Source of the DNA: Sva-07 sp942492715
GTDB taxonomy: Bacteria > Actinomycetota > Acidimicrobiia > Acidimicrobiales > Ilumatobacteraceae
Direction of reading: 5' to 3'
Length of the DNA stretch: 64,000 bases
NCBI GenBank assembly: GCA_942492715.1
Contig: CALOFW010000002.1
Span: 248,001-312,000, forward strand
Numbering within the stretch: position 1 is the first letter of the stretch; every line of letters starts with the position of its first letter. The position numbers were made by a program, and so were the translations under genes. Below the pieces are notes generated by a model that worked only from the letters and a program-made list of their open reading frames with translations, did no database searches and was not told the origin of the DNA. This document shows, one piece after another, positions 37,657 through 46,243 of the stretch.

Positions 37657-38952
37657 TCACAGCCGTCCGTTGGTGCGCAGTTTGGCGACGTTCTGGGGCA
37701 TGGCCAGCACCTCGCGGTACTGCTCGACGGTCTGCTCGGCGCACTTCTTCCAGGTCCAACGGTCGAGGACCCGTTGGCGGCCGGCGGCGCCGACCCTGGC
37801 GCGCAGCTCCGGGCTGTCGAGGCCGCGGGTGATCGCGGCGGCGAGCGAGTCGACGTCGCCGGCCGCACAGCCGATGACCGTCTCGCCGTCGATGCCGGTC
37901 ACCTCGGGCAGGGCGCCGCCATCGGTGGCGACGAGCGGCGTGCCGGAGCACATCGCCTCGATGGCGGGCAGGCTGAAGCCCTCGTACAGGCTCGGTACGA
38001 CGGCCATCTCGGCTTCGGCGTACAACTCGACGATGCGTTCGTCGGTGACGCCCGAGACGAACTCGATGTGCGGGGCCAGGCCGTAGGAGTCGATCAGGTC
38101 CATCGAGTGTCCTGGGCGCGGCTTGCCGATGATCGTGAGCGTGATGTCGCGCTCGGTACGGAGCTTCGCCATCGCCTCCAACAGGTACGAGAGCCCCTTG
38201 AGTGCGACGTCGGCGGACGCCGTGGTGATCAGGCGACCCGGCCGGCGCTCGACCTGGGGGAGTGGCTTGAAGAGTTCGGGATCGACGCCGACGGGCACGA
38301 GGCGCATGCGGTCGACCTCGACACCCATGTCGGTGTGGATGTCGTCGATCGAGTTCTGGCTGACGACCACGATGCGGGGCATCTTCGAGGCGACCTTGCC
38401 CTGCATCTTCACGAACGAATACCAGCGGCCGACCGAGAAGCGGCGGGCCAGGGTCTTCGCGTGACTCATCTCGAGTGCACGGTCCTTCGTGATCGGATGG
38501 TGCAGCGTGACGATCGTGGGGATCTTCTCCTCGATCTTCAAGATGCCGTAGCCGAGGCACTGGTTGTCGTGCACGAGGTCGAACTCGTGGGCGCGGGGCT
38601 TCAGCTCGCGGGCGGCGCGGGCGCTGAACGCCAGCGGCTCGGGGAACACGCCGGTCATGAACACGGCCATCTCGAGTGCGTCCTCGCGGGTCTTCAACTC
38701 CCAGAACCCGGGAAACCGTCCGGGGAAGTACTCGTTGAACGTGTCGAGGCTGGGGAGCTTCGTGAGCGTGACCCGGTCGTCGAGGATCGGGTACGGCTGG
38801 CCGCCGAACACCTCGACGGTGTGGCCGAGATCGACGAGGGCCTTCGTCAGGTGGCGGGTGTAGACGCCCTGACCGCCGACGTGTGGCTTGCCGCGGTAGG
38901 TGAGGTACGCGATCTTGAGCGGGGCGTCAGGATCGAGGACGGACGTCGACAT
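37657..38952 (-). CDS. Glycosyltransferase family 4 (GT-B fold)
   Basis: A 431-residue GT-B enzyme. The N-terminal domain has TYRGKPHVGGQGVYTRHLTK (acceptor loop) and the C-terminal nucleotide-sugar domain has EMAVVPSLYEGFSLPAIEAM with the conserved ExxxxxE. It begins the coupled trio. The donor and acceptor are unknown. Its family is common in cell-envelope glycolipid and polysaccharide synthesis. Confidence 0.9.
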   Translation of the reverse strand: MSTSVLDPDAPLKIAYLTYRGKPHVGGQGVYTRHLTKALVDLGHTVEVFGGQPYPILDDRVTLTKLPSLDTFNEYFPGRFPGFWELKTREDALEMAVFMTGVFPEPLAFSARAARELKPRAHEFDLVHDNQCLGYGILKIEEKIPTIVTLHHPITKDRALEMSHAKTLARRFSVGRWYSFVKMQGKVASKMPRIVVVSQNSIDDIHTDMGVEVDRMRLVPVGVDPELFKPLPQVERRPGRLITTASADVALKGLSYLLEAMAKLRTERDITLTIIGKPRPGHSMDLIDSYGLAPHIEFVSGVTDERIVELYAEAEMAVVPSLYEGFSLPAIEAMCSGTPLVATDGGALPEVTGIDGETVIGCAAGDVDSLAAAITRGLDSPELRARVGAAGRQRVLDRWTWKKCAEQTVEQYREVLAMPQNVAKLRTNGRL

Positions 38953-38959
38953 CCGAGCG

Positions 38960-38965
38960 AGGCTA
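38960..38965 (-). promoter_or_regulatory. -10 box for glycosyltransferase
   Basis: TAGCCT on the minus strand, 7 nt before the ATG at 38952. Confidence 0.55.
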
Positions 38966-38998
38966 TCGGCGCACCATTACCCCCCAGTAACCGACCCG

Positions 38999-39826
38999 TC
39001 ACCAGGAGATCGTCATCCTGAGGGTCAGCGGAGTACCGGAGGTGACGACGTGGGGTGCGAGGTTGAAGGCGTCGGGTGGGCCTGACTGGGGCTCGACACA
39101 CGTGGCGTGGGCCATGTGGTCGAACACCACCACGTGGTCGCTGCCGGATGCGACCCGCACGACCGGCGCGGTCGGACGGTCGTAGACGAGCTCGACCGGA
39201 CCGGGGACGATGAAACAGTCGTCCCACGGTGCGCGAGTCGGCTCGACGAGCGATCCGGTCGGCAGGCCGAACTCGTCGCGTTCGTACATGGCCGTCGGCG
39301 AGAACTCCAGCCGGTCCGGTTTGCGGAACCATGGGTGCCAACCGATCTCGGCCGGGAAGTCCGTACCCGTCGACTCCAGCGTCAGGGTCACGACGACTCG
39401 GTCGTCGAACACGGCGATCACCTGACTTGCGGTTCCCCCGAACTCCCACGCCAGCGGGATCGTGGCGGAACAGGACGACGCCGAGGTCAGCACCGGGGTG
39501 GGCCATGCGCGATCGAAGACCAGCCCGTGGATGGCGTGGGCCCGCTCGGGACCGTCGCCGTCGCGGTGGTTGATCGGGAGTCGGTGCTCGATGCCACCGA
39601 AGGTGAATCGGCCGTTGCGGATCCGGCCGGCCCACGGCGCCATCGGATACGAACCCCACAGCATCGGATCGGCCGTTTCGCCAGCCGGGGGATCGACCAG
39701 GAGCGGCTGGTCGCCGACCTCGATCTGGCCGATGCGGCAGCCGGCTGTGGGGTCGACGGTGACGACGACGTCACCGGCGCGCAGGGTCAGGATCGGATCG
39801 TCGTGGGTCACCGGGCGATACTGCAC
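38999..39826 (-). CDS. Aldose 1-epimerase (mutarotase) family protein
   Basis: A 275-residue beta-sandwich protein that interconverts sugar anomers. Active-site histidines fit HAIHGLVF and EIGWHPWF, and the catalytic Glu is in CVEPQSGPPDA. The start is a GTG at 39826, two bases from the divergent dtd start. Downstream it nearly touches the glycosyltransferase gene. Confidence 0.85.
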   Translation of the reverse strand: MQYRPVTHDDPILTLRAGDVVVTVDPTAGCRIGQIEVGDQPLLVDPPAGETADPMLWGSYPMAPWAGRIRNGRFTFGGIEHRLPINHRDGDGPERAHAIHGLVFDRAWPTPVLTSASSCSATIPLAWEFGGTASQVIAVFDDRVVVTLTLESTGTDFPAEIGWHPWFRKPDRLEFSPTAMYERDEFGLPTGSLVEPTRAPWDDCFIVPGPVELVYDRPTAPVVRVASGSDHVVVFDHMAHATCVEPQSGPPDAFNLAPHVVTSGTPLTLRMTISW

Positions 39827-39828
39827 CG

Positions 39829-40287
39829 ATGCGAGCGCTCGTGCAACGTGTGGTCCGCGCCGAGGTGACGAGTCGAGGGTCTCCCGACGCCGACTGGGAG
39901 GTCGCCGGTTCGATCGGGCCCGGGCTGTGCGTACTCGTCGGGGCCACGCACACCGACACCGAAGCGCTGGCCGACAAGCTGGCCGACAAGCTCTGGGGCC
40001 TGCGGATCTTCGACGACGAGTCGGGCGTGATGAACCGCTCGGTCGCCGACGTCGGTGGATCGCTGCTCGTCGTGAGCCAGTTCACCCTGTACGGCGATAC
40101 TGCGAAGGGTCGTCGACCGAGCTGGATCGCCGCCGCTCGTCCCGAGCAGGCCGAACCGCTCGTCGATCGAGTCGTCGAACGGCTCCGGTCGCTCGGTGCG
40201 ACCGTCGAGACCGGGCGGTTCCGCACCGACATGCGCGTCGACCTCGTCAACGACGGCCCGGTCACCCTCCTGCTCGACGTCGACTGA
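39829..40287 (+). CDS. dtd: D-aminoacyl-tRNA deacylase
   Basis: Removes D-amino acids and glycine from mischarged tRNA. All key motifs are there in 152 residues: SQFTLYGD and the cross-subunit VNDGPVTLLL (NxGPxT type). The N-terminus MRALVQRVVRAEVTS is standard. Confidence 0.95.
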   Translation: MRALVQRVVRAEVTSRGSPDADWEVAGSIGPGLCVLVGATHTDTEALADKLADKLWGLRIFDDESGVMNRSVADVGGSLLVVSQFTLYGDTAKGRRPSWIAAARPEQAEPLVDRVVERLRSLGATVETGRFRTDMRVDLVNDGPVTLLLDVD

Positions 40288-40315
40288 CGCGTCGCAGCCA
40301 CCGCTCGCTCGCGTT

Positions 40316-40360
40316 CTGCGTCAGCGCACACGCGGGTTTCGGTGATGTGTGCCGACGCAG
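40316..40360. repeat. Hairpin repeat, copy 1
   Basis: CTGCGTCAGCGCACA (40316-40330) can pair with TGTGTGCCGACGCAG (40346-40360), two mismatches, around a 15-nt loop. A second copy follows 16 nt later. Confidence 0.7.
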
Positions 40361-40376
40361 AGACCAGGCCCGGTTT

Positions 40377-40421
40377 CTGTGTCAGCGCACACGCACGATT
40401 CGGCGATGTGCGCTGACGCAG
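40377..40421. repeat. Hairpin repeat, copy 2
   Basis: CTGTGTCAGCGCACA (40377-40391) pairs with TGTGCGCTGACGCAG (40407-40421), one mismatch. Arms and length match copy 1, and the pair lies between the convergent dtd and lnt genes. Confidence 0.7.
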
Positions 40422-40439
40422 ACGGCGGGCTGCTGCGAA

Positions 40440-41963
40440 TCAGGAGGGCTGCGGCCGGCGGCGGCTGAAGGCGATCGACAGGCCGAGCAGCGCCATGAGG
40501 GCGGCGATGACCGGACCGTCGCCGAGGTTGGTGTACCACGTGCGACCGGTGCGCAGTTCGATCGTGTCGTAGAGCACCCGCTGCTCGCTCACCGCGGTCC
40601 GTTGGAGGACGTTGCCGTCGCTGTCGACGATGGCGGTGAACCCGGTCGGAGCGGCCTGCACGACCCAGCGTCCGTTCTCGATCGCTCGGAGGCGGCTCGA
40701 CGCCACCTGCTGGGTCTGCACGATCGTGCCGGTGTAGCTCGCCCCGTTCGTCGGGTTGACGATCGCCTCGGCGCCGAGTTTCACCCCTTCACGGGCGCGA
40801 CCCGCGAAGAACACCTCCCAGGAGATCACCACGCTCAGCCGGGTGCCGTCGGGCAGGTCGAGGGTCGCCGGTTCGGTACCCTTGATCGCATCTCGACCGA
40901 CCTGGCCGACGGGCGCGCCCACGGCCTCCAGGAGGCCGCGCAGCGGGACGTACTCGCCGTACGGCACCCGACGGACCTTGACGTACGACCCGAGGATCTC
41001 GCCGTCCTCGCCGACCAGGATCTGCGAGTTGATCCGGGGGTCCTCGGTGACGCCGACGGCGAAGGGCGCCTCGAGCCGGGCGGCTTCGGCAGCGATCAGC
41101 CCGGCGATCTCCGAGCCTTCGAACACGTCGACGTCGATCGTGTTCTCCGGCCACAGGACCAGGTCGAGGTCGGTCCCGGTGGGGATCGAGCCCGTTGCGG
41201 CGAGATGGCGTTCGGTGACGAGCCGGGGTGGCACGTCGAGTGCGCTCGTGCCCTGTTCGCCGCCTCCCTGCACCGCGGCGATCTCGAGTGTCTCGCCGGT
41301 GGCGGTGCCGCGCGGCGCCACGAACGAGACCGCCACGATCACGACGACCGCGCCGAGAGCGATCGCCGCCTGAGGCGCGTCGCGGACACGGGAACCGCCG
41401 TCGCGGTCGCGGACCTGCCGGCCGACGTCGACCAACGACATGCCGAGCTGGAACACCAGCCACGTCAGCGCGATGACACCCCCGACTCGAACGACCCCGA
41501 CGAGCGGACCACCGACCTGCGACATACCGAGCGTTGCCAGCGGCACGCCCCCGAACGGGAAGGAGAACCGCACCGCCTCGGCCAGGGCATGCGCGGCCGG
41601 ACGGCCGATCACCCGCCACGGCCCGACGGGAGCGACCAGTTCGGCAACCAGGTGGAATCCGGCGAACACCGATCCGGCCACCACGTATCCCGGCATCGTC
41701 AGCTGCACCATCCACGCCATCCCGAGGTACATCCAGCCGGCGCCGAACAGGTAGCCGAGCAGCATCCGCTGACGCGCTGACGGTGCTCGGCCGAGCGCGA
41801 CCTCGAAGAGCATCACGCCGATCAGCGCCAGTGGCCAGAAGCCCCAGGGCGGCAGCGACAACGCAACCAACGTGCCCGCTCCGAGGGCGAGCGCGGGTCG
41901 GGCGACACGCTCGCGGACCGGGCGGGGCTCGGTTCGCGACCCGTCGGGGTCGTGGTTGCTCAA
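40440..41963 (-). CDS. lnt: Apolipoprotein N-acyltransferase homologue with Ser at the catalytic Cys position
   Basis: Lnt N-acylates lipoproteins in the membrane. The 507-residue protein has multiple N-terminal helices and a nitrilase domain. The catalytic Glu is in VLWPENTIDV and Lys in SYVKVRRVPYGEYVPL. The nucleophile site, ICYE in E. coli, reads ISWEVFF: Ser381 replaces Cys (codon 40821-40823). Activity may be altered. The TTG start at 41963 overlaps the sortase stop (TTGA), and the gene closes the hem operon. Confidence 0.85.
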   Translation of the reverse strand: MSNHDPDGSRTEPRPVRERVARPALALGAGTLVALSLPPWGFWPLALIGVMLFEVALGRAPSARQRMLLGYLFGAGWMYLGMAWMVQLTMPGYVVAGSVFAGFHLVAELVAPVGPWRVIGRPAAHALAEAVRFSFPFGGVPLATLGMSQVGGPLVGVVRVGGVIALTWLVFQLGMSLVDVGRQVRDRDGGSRVRDAPQAAIALGAVVVIVAVSFVAPRGTATGETLEIAAVQGGGEQGTSALDVPPRLVTERHLAATGSIPTGTDLDLVLWPENTIDVDVFEGSEIAGLIAAEAARLEAPFAVGVTEDPRINSQILVGEDGEILGSYVKVRRVPYGEYVPLRGLLEAVGAPVGQVGRDAIKGTEPATLDLPDGTRLSVVISWEVFFAGRAREGVKLGAEAIVNPTNGASYTGTIVQTQQVASSRLRAIENGRWVVQAAPTGFTAIVDSDGNVLQRTAVSEQRVLYDTIELRTGRTWYTNLGDGPVIAALMALLGLSIAFSRRRPQPS

Positions 41964-42646
41964 GTGGCCAACGCGAGGCTGACGACGATGCGCTGGGCCG
42001 TCGAGCCGAGTGGGTGGCACGCGAAGAGCGTGGCGGTGGGAGTGTCGGTGGGGTTCGTGACCCAGATGGCGTCGGGCGTGACGATCTGGGTGCCGGTGAC
42101 GAGGTAGGTGTGTACGCCGGCGTCGGTGGTGAAGACCACCTCGTCGCCCGGCTCGAGGGAGTCGAGGTGGCGGAACTCGGCACCGTGGCTCGTGCGGTGC
42201 CCGGCCACCACGACGTTGCCGATCTGGCCGGGCATCGCCGTGCCGGGCCAGTGGCCCGGCCCGCGGTCGAGTGTGGTGAGGCGGATGCCGTCGTGCAGCT
42301 CGGCGTCGAGGCCCACCTTCGGGATCGAGATCCGACCGAGGACCGGGTTGTTCTCCGCGCCGCGCGGATCCGGCGGCGGCGCGATCGGCGCCGTGACCTG
42401 CCTGGGCAGCGTCGTCGTGGTCGTGGTGGTCGTGGTGGTCGTGGTGGTCGTGGTGGTGGTGGGTGCCGTGGTGGTGGTCGGCGCGAGCGTGGTGATGGCG
42501 GAGCTGGCGTCGAACGACGAGACGGTTTCGGGGTTCGATCCCGAGGCGAACACGAGGAAGCCGCCGACGAGCGCGATGGCGGCGATCGCCATCGCGACCC
42601 GAGCGGCAGTTCGCCGGATGATCGACGGCCGATCGGTCGCGGTCAT
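41960..42646 (-). CDS. Class E sortase
   Basis: A membrane-anchored transpeptidase of 228 residues with an N-terminal helix (VAMAIAAIALVGGFLVFASG), then an almost pure Thr linker (about 17 in a row), then the sortase barrel. Active-site residues are His in VVAGHRTSHG, Cys in TLFACHPLG and Arg in TAQRIVVS. It attaches surface proteins to the wall or assembles pili. No LPxTG-type substrate gene is adjacent. Its place inside a haem operon is unusual. ATG 42646 overlaps the hemY stop. Confidence 0.9.
   Translation of the reverse strand: MTATDRPSIIRRTAARVAMAIAAIALVGGFLVFASGSNPETVSSFDASSAITTLAPTTTTAPTTTTTTTTTTTTTTTTTLPRQVTAPIAPPPDPRGAENNPVLGRISIPKVGLDAELHDGIRLTTLDRGPGHWPGTAMPGQIGNVVVAGHRTSHGAEFRHLDSLEPGDEVVFTTDAGVHTYLVTGTQIVTPDAIWVTNPTDTPTATLFACHPLGSTAQRIVVSLALAT
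42411..42470. repeat. CGTGGTGGT-type simple repeat encoding poly-Thr
   Basis: A tract of imperfect 9-nt units in the linker of the sortase gene; the complement reads ACC/ACG codons. Length variation by slippage would stay in frame when units are lost in threes. Confidence 0.7.
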
Positions 42647-44052
42647 GGCGTCGATTCTTCCAGATCCTCGAAATGAGTGCCCGCGCGGCGGGCGATCATC
42701 GTTCCCGACCGGACACATGCCGGGATTCCGATGCCCCGGAACCCCGCACCGGTGACGAACAGCCCGTCGGGCAGTGCGCGGTCGACCGCCACGACCCAGT
42801 CGGGATGGTGCGGCCGGTACTGGGCGAATGCGCCGGGCCACCGGGTGATCCGCGTCTCGATCGGGTCGAACCTCACACCGAGGTGGTGTTCGAGATCGGC
42901 GAGCACGGCGGCGAGCGCTTCGTCGTCGGTCAGGTGCATCACGTCGGCGCCGTCACGACCGAGCGACACCCGGAGGATCTCGCCGCCGGCCGGCGGGCGC
43001 CAGTGCCCCCACTTCTGCGATGCGAACGATGCCGCGGTCACGTCTCGCTGCACCGGTTTCGGCACGAGGTAGCCGCTCAGCCCGCGCAACCGGTCGGGCC
43101 ACTGGGCGGCGGCGACGTGCAGCGTCACCATGATCACGTCGGCGGTCTCGGCATCCCTCAGCAGTGCGGAGGCGGCGGGGGCGGTCTCGGCGAGGATCGA
43201 GCCCGTCACGGTCGCCGGTGTCGCGAACACGATTGCGTCGAAGACGTCTGGGTCGTGGTCGTCTCCGGTGACGAGCCGCCACCGGCCGTCGTCCGTCGCC
43301 ACGACCGCCTCGATCGACGCCGCCATGCGCAACGTGCCACCGGCGGCGGTGAACGACGCCGCCGTCGCCTCGATCAGCGCCGCCATTCCGCCGCGCGGCG
43401 CAGCGAAGATCGGGCTCGTCGCCGCCGTTGCGGTGCCTTGCGCCGCTCGCTGGCGGCGCGCTGCGAGCAGCAGGCTGCGGTTTCCGGCCGCGAGCGCGGC
43501 GAGCTGGGGGACCTCGGCGAGGCTGAACCGGTCGGTGTCGGTGGCATAGATGCTGCCGACGAGTGAGTCGACGAGGTACTCGTGCACCTCGTCGCCGAAG
43601 CGGGCGCGGACGAAGGCTCCGATCGAGTCGGCTTCGGTCGACGTCCGGGGGAGCAGCGGTTCCAGCGCGGCGCGTGCCTTGCCCCGCCACGTCAGCAGCT
43701 TCGTCGTCGCGAGCGGGCGCAACCGTCCGGGGACCCCGAGGAGGAGTCCGTCGGGAATCGGGTGCAGACCGTCGCGCCAGACGGCGGCGCCGACCGGTTC
43801 GGGTGACACGAGGTCGCCGCCGAGCCCGACCCGGTCGGCGAGCGCCGTCGCCTCGGGAACACGCGCGAGGAACGCGTCGGCTCCTTCGTCGACGTCGGCC
43901 ACACCGGCGAATGCGCTGGTGGCGATCCTGCCGCCGAGCCGGTCGGTCGACTCGTACACGACGACGTCGGTGTCCGGGTCGGCATCGCGGAGGGCGAGCG
44001 CCGCGGCGAGCCCGCTGATGCCCGCACCGACCACGGCGATGCGGCGGCTCAT
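42643..44052 (-). CDS. hemY: Coproporphyrinogen III / protoporphyrinogen oxidase (HemY/CgoX type)
   Basis: An FAD oxidase of the late haem pathway, 469 residues. N-terminal FAD turn VVGAGISGLAAALAL, then ESTDRLGGRIAT, and C-terminal VTGAGFRGIGIPACVRSG. Actinobacteria usually run the coproporphyrin-dependent route, so the likely substrate is coproporphyrinogen III. Start ATG 44052 is 2 nt past the hemH stop. Confidence 0.92.
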   Translation of the reverse strand: MSRRIAVVGAGISGLAAALALRDADPDTDVVVYESTDRLGGRIATSAFAGVADVDEGADAFLARVPEATALADRVGLGGDLVSPEPVGAAVWRDGLHPIPDGLLLGVPGRLRPLATTKLLTWRGKARAALEPLLPRTSTEADSIGAFVRARFGDEVHEYLVDSLVGSIYATDTDRFSLAEVPQLAALAAGNRSLLLAARRQRAAQGTATAATSPIFAAPRGGMAALIEATAASFTAAGGTLRMAASIEAVVATDDGRWRLVTGDDHDPDVFDAIVFATPATVTGSILAETAPAASALLRDAETADVIMVTLHVAAAQWPDRLRGLSGYLVPKPVQRDVTAASFASQKWGHWRPPAGGEILRVSLGRDGADVMHLTDDEALAAVLADLEHHLGVRFDPIETRITRWPGAFAQYRPHHPDWVVAVDRALPDGLFVTGAGFRGIGIPACVRSGTMIARRAGTHFEDLEESTP

Positions 44053-44054
44053 CG

Positions 44055-45032
44055 TCAGCTCCCGAGCGCGGCGACGACCCGGTCGGCGAGCGCCGCCATC
44101 ACCGTCGGGTCGTCGTTGACGCATGCCGTGCGGTCGAACGCGAGGCCGTGGGACTCGGCGCGCTGTGCTGCCTCGATGTCGAGGTCGAACAGCACTTCGA
44201 GGTGGTCGGCCACGAACCCGCAGGCGCACACGATCACGCCGGCCACGTCGGAGCCGGCCGTGGCGCGCTCCTCGCCGAGGCCGTCGATCACCTCGAGGAT
44301 GTCGGGTCCGATCCACGGCTCGGGCGTCCGGCCGGCCGACTGCCACGCCAGTTGCCAGTCGCTGCCCTCGCTGAGCCCGACCGCTGCCGCGACCGCCTCA
44401 GCCGTGGAGCGCAGTTCGTCCGGGTAGGGATCGCCGGCGTCGATGATCCGTTGCGGCAGCGAGTGAGCGGTGAACAGCACCCGCACGGCACCCCCGGTGC
44501 GCTCGCGCATCGCCGCCACCCGGGCGCTCAGGTCGTCGGCGAGGAACGTGACGAACGCCGGCTCGACGGCCCAACTCTCGATGCCGACCACCTGTGGCGA
44601 CTCGTCGGACTCGTCGACGCCCTGTCGCGTCCGGTCGAGGTACTGACCGATCGAGTACGACGAGTAGTGCGGCGCGAGGACCAGGCCGACGACTGCGTCG
44701 ACGCCTGAATCGGCCAGCTCTCGGGCGGCGACCTCGACCTTCGGCTCGGCGTGCTTGAGCCCGAGGGCGACCGTGAAGCGGCCCGCCTGACGCTCGTCGA
44801 GCGCGGCCTGGAGGGCGTCGCGCTGTGCCTCGGTGAGCTGCGCGAGCGGTGACACTCCACCGATCGCTGCGTACCGGGCGGTCAGGTCGGCCAACGCCTC
44901 GGGTGTCGGCGGCCGACCCCGACGGATGTCGGTGTAGTACGGCTCGATCTCGTCGGGGTGGCGCGGGGTGCCGTAGGCCATCAGCAGCACCGCAACGGCA
45001 GCCGACTCGGCGATGGGTTCGGGGGCGGTCAT
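44055..45032 (-). CDS. hemH: Ferrochelatase
   Basis: Inserts iron into the porphyrin ring (probably coproporphyrin in this class). The 325-residue protein has the catalytic His in LFTAHSLPQRI and the conserved Glu in GFVADHLEVLFDLD. Cysteines in VCACGF and TACVND could hold a cluster, but I cannot confirm this. Start ATG overlaps the hemE stop. Confidence 0.92.
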   Translation of the reverse strand: MTAPEPIAESAAVAVLLMAYGTPRHPDEIEPYYTDIRRGRPPTPEALADLTARYAAIGGVSPLAQLTEAQRDALQAALDERQAGRFTVALGLKHAEPKVEVAARELADSGVDAVVGLVLAPHYSSYSIGQYLDRTRQGVDESDESPQVVGIESWAVEPAFVTFLADDLSARVAAMRERTGGAVRVLFTAHSLPQRIIDAGDPYPDELRSTAEAVAAAVGLSEGSDWQLAWQSAGRTPEPWIGPDILEVIDGLGEERATAGSDVAGVIVCACGFVADHLEVLFDLDIEAAQRAESHGLAFDRTACVNDDPTVMAALADRVVAALGS

Positions 45033-46138
45033 GACCGTTCTCCTTCGGGGGGTGTGCCGGAACTCGTGGCGGTGCGCTCGTGGACGAGATCGACGACGGC
45101 CTGCAGCACGCCGGGATCGGTGTCGGGGTTCACGCCGTGGCCGAGGTTGAAGATGTGACCGGGGTGCCGGCCCCCGTCCGGTCGGACGTTGTCGCTCAGC
45201 ACCTGTTCGGTGCCCTCGAGCGCCGGCACCGTTCCGGCGAGCACGAGTGCCGGATCGAGGTTGCCCTGCACGACGAGGTCGTCGCCGAGCCGGGCACGGG
45301 CGTCGCCGATCCGCGTCCGCCAATCGAGCCCGATCACGGTGGCCCCCGTGTCGTACATCGACTCGAGCAGATGGTCGCATCCGATGCCGAAGTGGATCCC
45401 CGCGGCGTCGGGGTGGCGGCGACGGAGTTCGCGGAACACGTGGCGCGAGTGGGGCAGGACGTAGCGGTCGTAGTCGCGGCGGCTCAGCGAACCCGCCCAC
45501 GAGTCGAAGAGCTGAAACGCCGCGGCACCGTGCGTGAGCTGCGCGTCGATGAACGTGATCGCGGACTCGGCGAGCCGTTCCATCACCTCGTGCCAGAGCA
45601 CTTCGTCGGTGTGGATCAGCGCTTTCGTGTAGCGATAGTCCTTGCTCGGACGGCCTTCGATCAGATAGCTCGCGACGGTGAACGGCGCGCCGGCGAACGC
45701 CAGGAGCGGGACGTCGAGTTCGGCCACGAGCCGTTCGACCGTGGCGATGACGTAGTCGATGTCGTCGAACTCCAGCGGTCGCAAGCGCTCGATGTCGCCG
45801 CTCGAACGCAACGGATGTTCCGCGACCGGCCCCGTGCCGGGGGCGACGTCGATTCCGAAGCCGACGGCATGCGGCGCGACGACGATGTCGCTGTACAGCA
45901 CGGCCGCGTCGACGCCGTAGCGGCGCACGGGCTGCAGGGTGATCTCGGCCGCGAGATCGGGCTGCTTGATCGCATCGAGGATCGATCCCTCGCCGCGGAC
46001 GGCTCGGTACTCCGGAAGCGAACGCCCGGCCTGGCGCATGAACCACACCGGCGTATGGGGCCCGGGCCGGCCGTTCGCGGCCGCCAGGAATGCGCTCGCG
46101 GCAGGAGGCGCATCGTCACGTTCGGCAAGGGCGTCCAT
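45029..46138 (-). CDS. hemE: Uroporphyrinogen decarboxylase
   Basis: Converts uroporphyrinogen III to coproporphyrinogen III. The 369-residue protein has the N-terminal signature PVWFMRQAGRSLPEYRAVR, the Asp in LYSDIVV and the conserved FAGAPFTVASYLIEG. First gene of the run hemE-hemH-hemY-sortase-lnt. TAGCGT lies 9 nt before its ATG (minus strand, 46148-46153). Confidence 0.95.
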   Translation of the reverse strand: MDALAERDDAPPAASAFLAAANGRPGPHTPVWFMRQAGRSLPEYRAVRGEGSILDAIKQPDLAAEITLQPVRRYGVDAAVLYSDIVVAPHAVGFGIDVAPGTGPVAEHPLRSSGDIERLRPLEFDDIDYVIATVERLVAELDVPLLAFAGAPFTVASYLIEGRPSKDYRYTKALIHTDEVLWHEVMERLAESAITFIDAQLTHGAAAFQLFDSWAGSLSRRDYDRYVLPHSRHVFRELRRRHPDAAGIHFGIGCDHLLESMYDTGATVIGLDWRTRIGDARARLGDDLVVQGNLDPALVLAGTVPALEGTEQVLSDNVRPDGGRHPGHIFNLGHGVNPDTDPGVLQAVVDLVHERTATSSGTPPEGERS

Positions 46139-46147
46139 CGGCCGATC

Positions 46148-46153
46148 ACGCTA
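46148..46153 (-). promoter_or_regulatory. -10 box for hemE operon
   Basis: TAGCGT on the minus strand, 9 nt before the ATG at 46138; it would drive the whole five-gene run. Confidence 0.4.
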
Positions 46154-46243
46154 CCGCCGGGTTCCGCCGGGCTGCCGAACGGGACCGGTTGCGACGCCGG
46201 GTCGTGACCACGGCGTCGGCCGATAGCATTTCTTGACCCCGTT

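Noticed and set aside
40316..40421. Possible CRISPR array of two repeats
   Set aside because: Only two units; each is a self-paired hairpin with a 16-nt gap, unlike repeat-spacer spacing.
39462..41780. A 772-codon open frame antisense to lnt and across dtd
   Set aside because: It crosses two real genes and the hairpin repeats and has no recognisable domain.
42411..42470. Possible CRISPR-like or other array from the CGTGGTGGT repeats
   Set aside because: Units are contiguous without spacers and encode the Thr linker of the sortase.
46139..46243. A rifamycin-associated element upstream of the HelD-like gene
   Set aside because: I looked for the GGGGCTTGC-type inverted repeat and did not find it.
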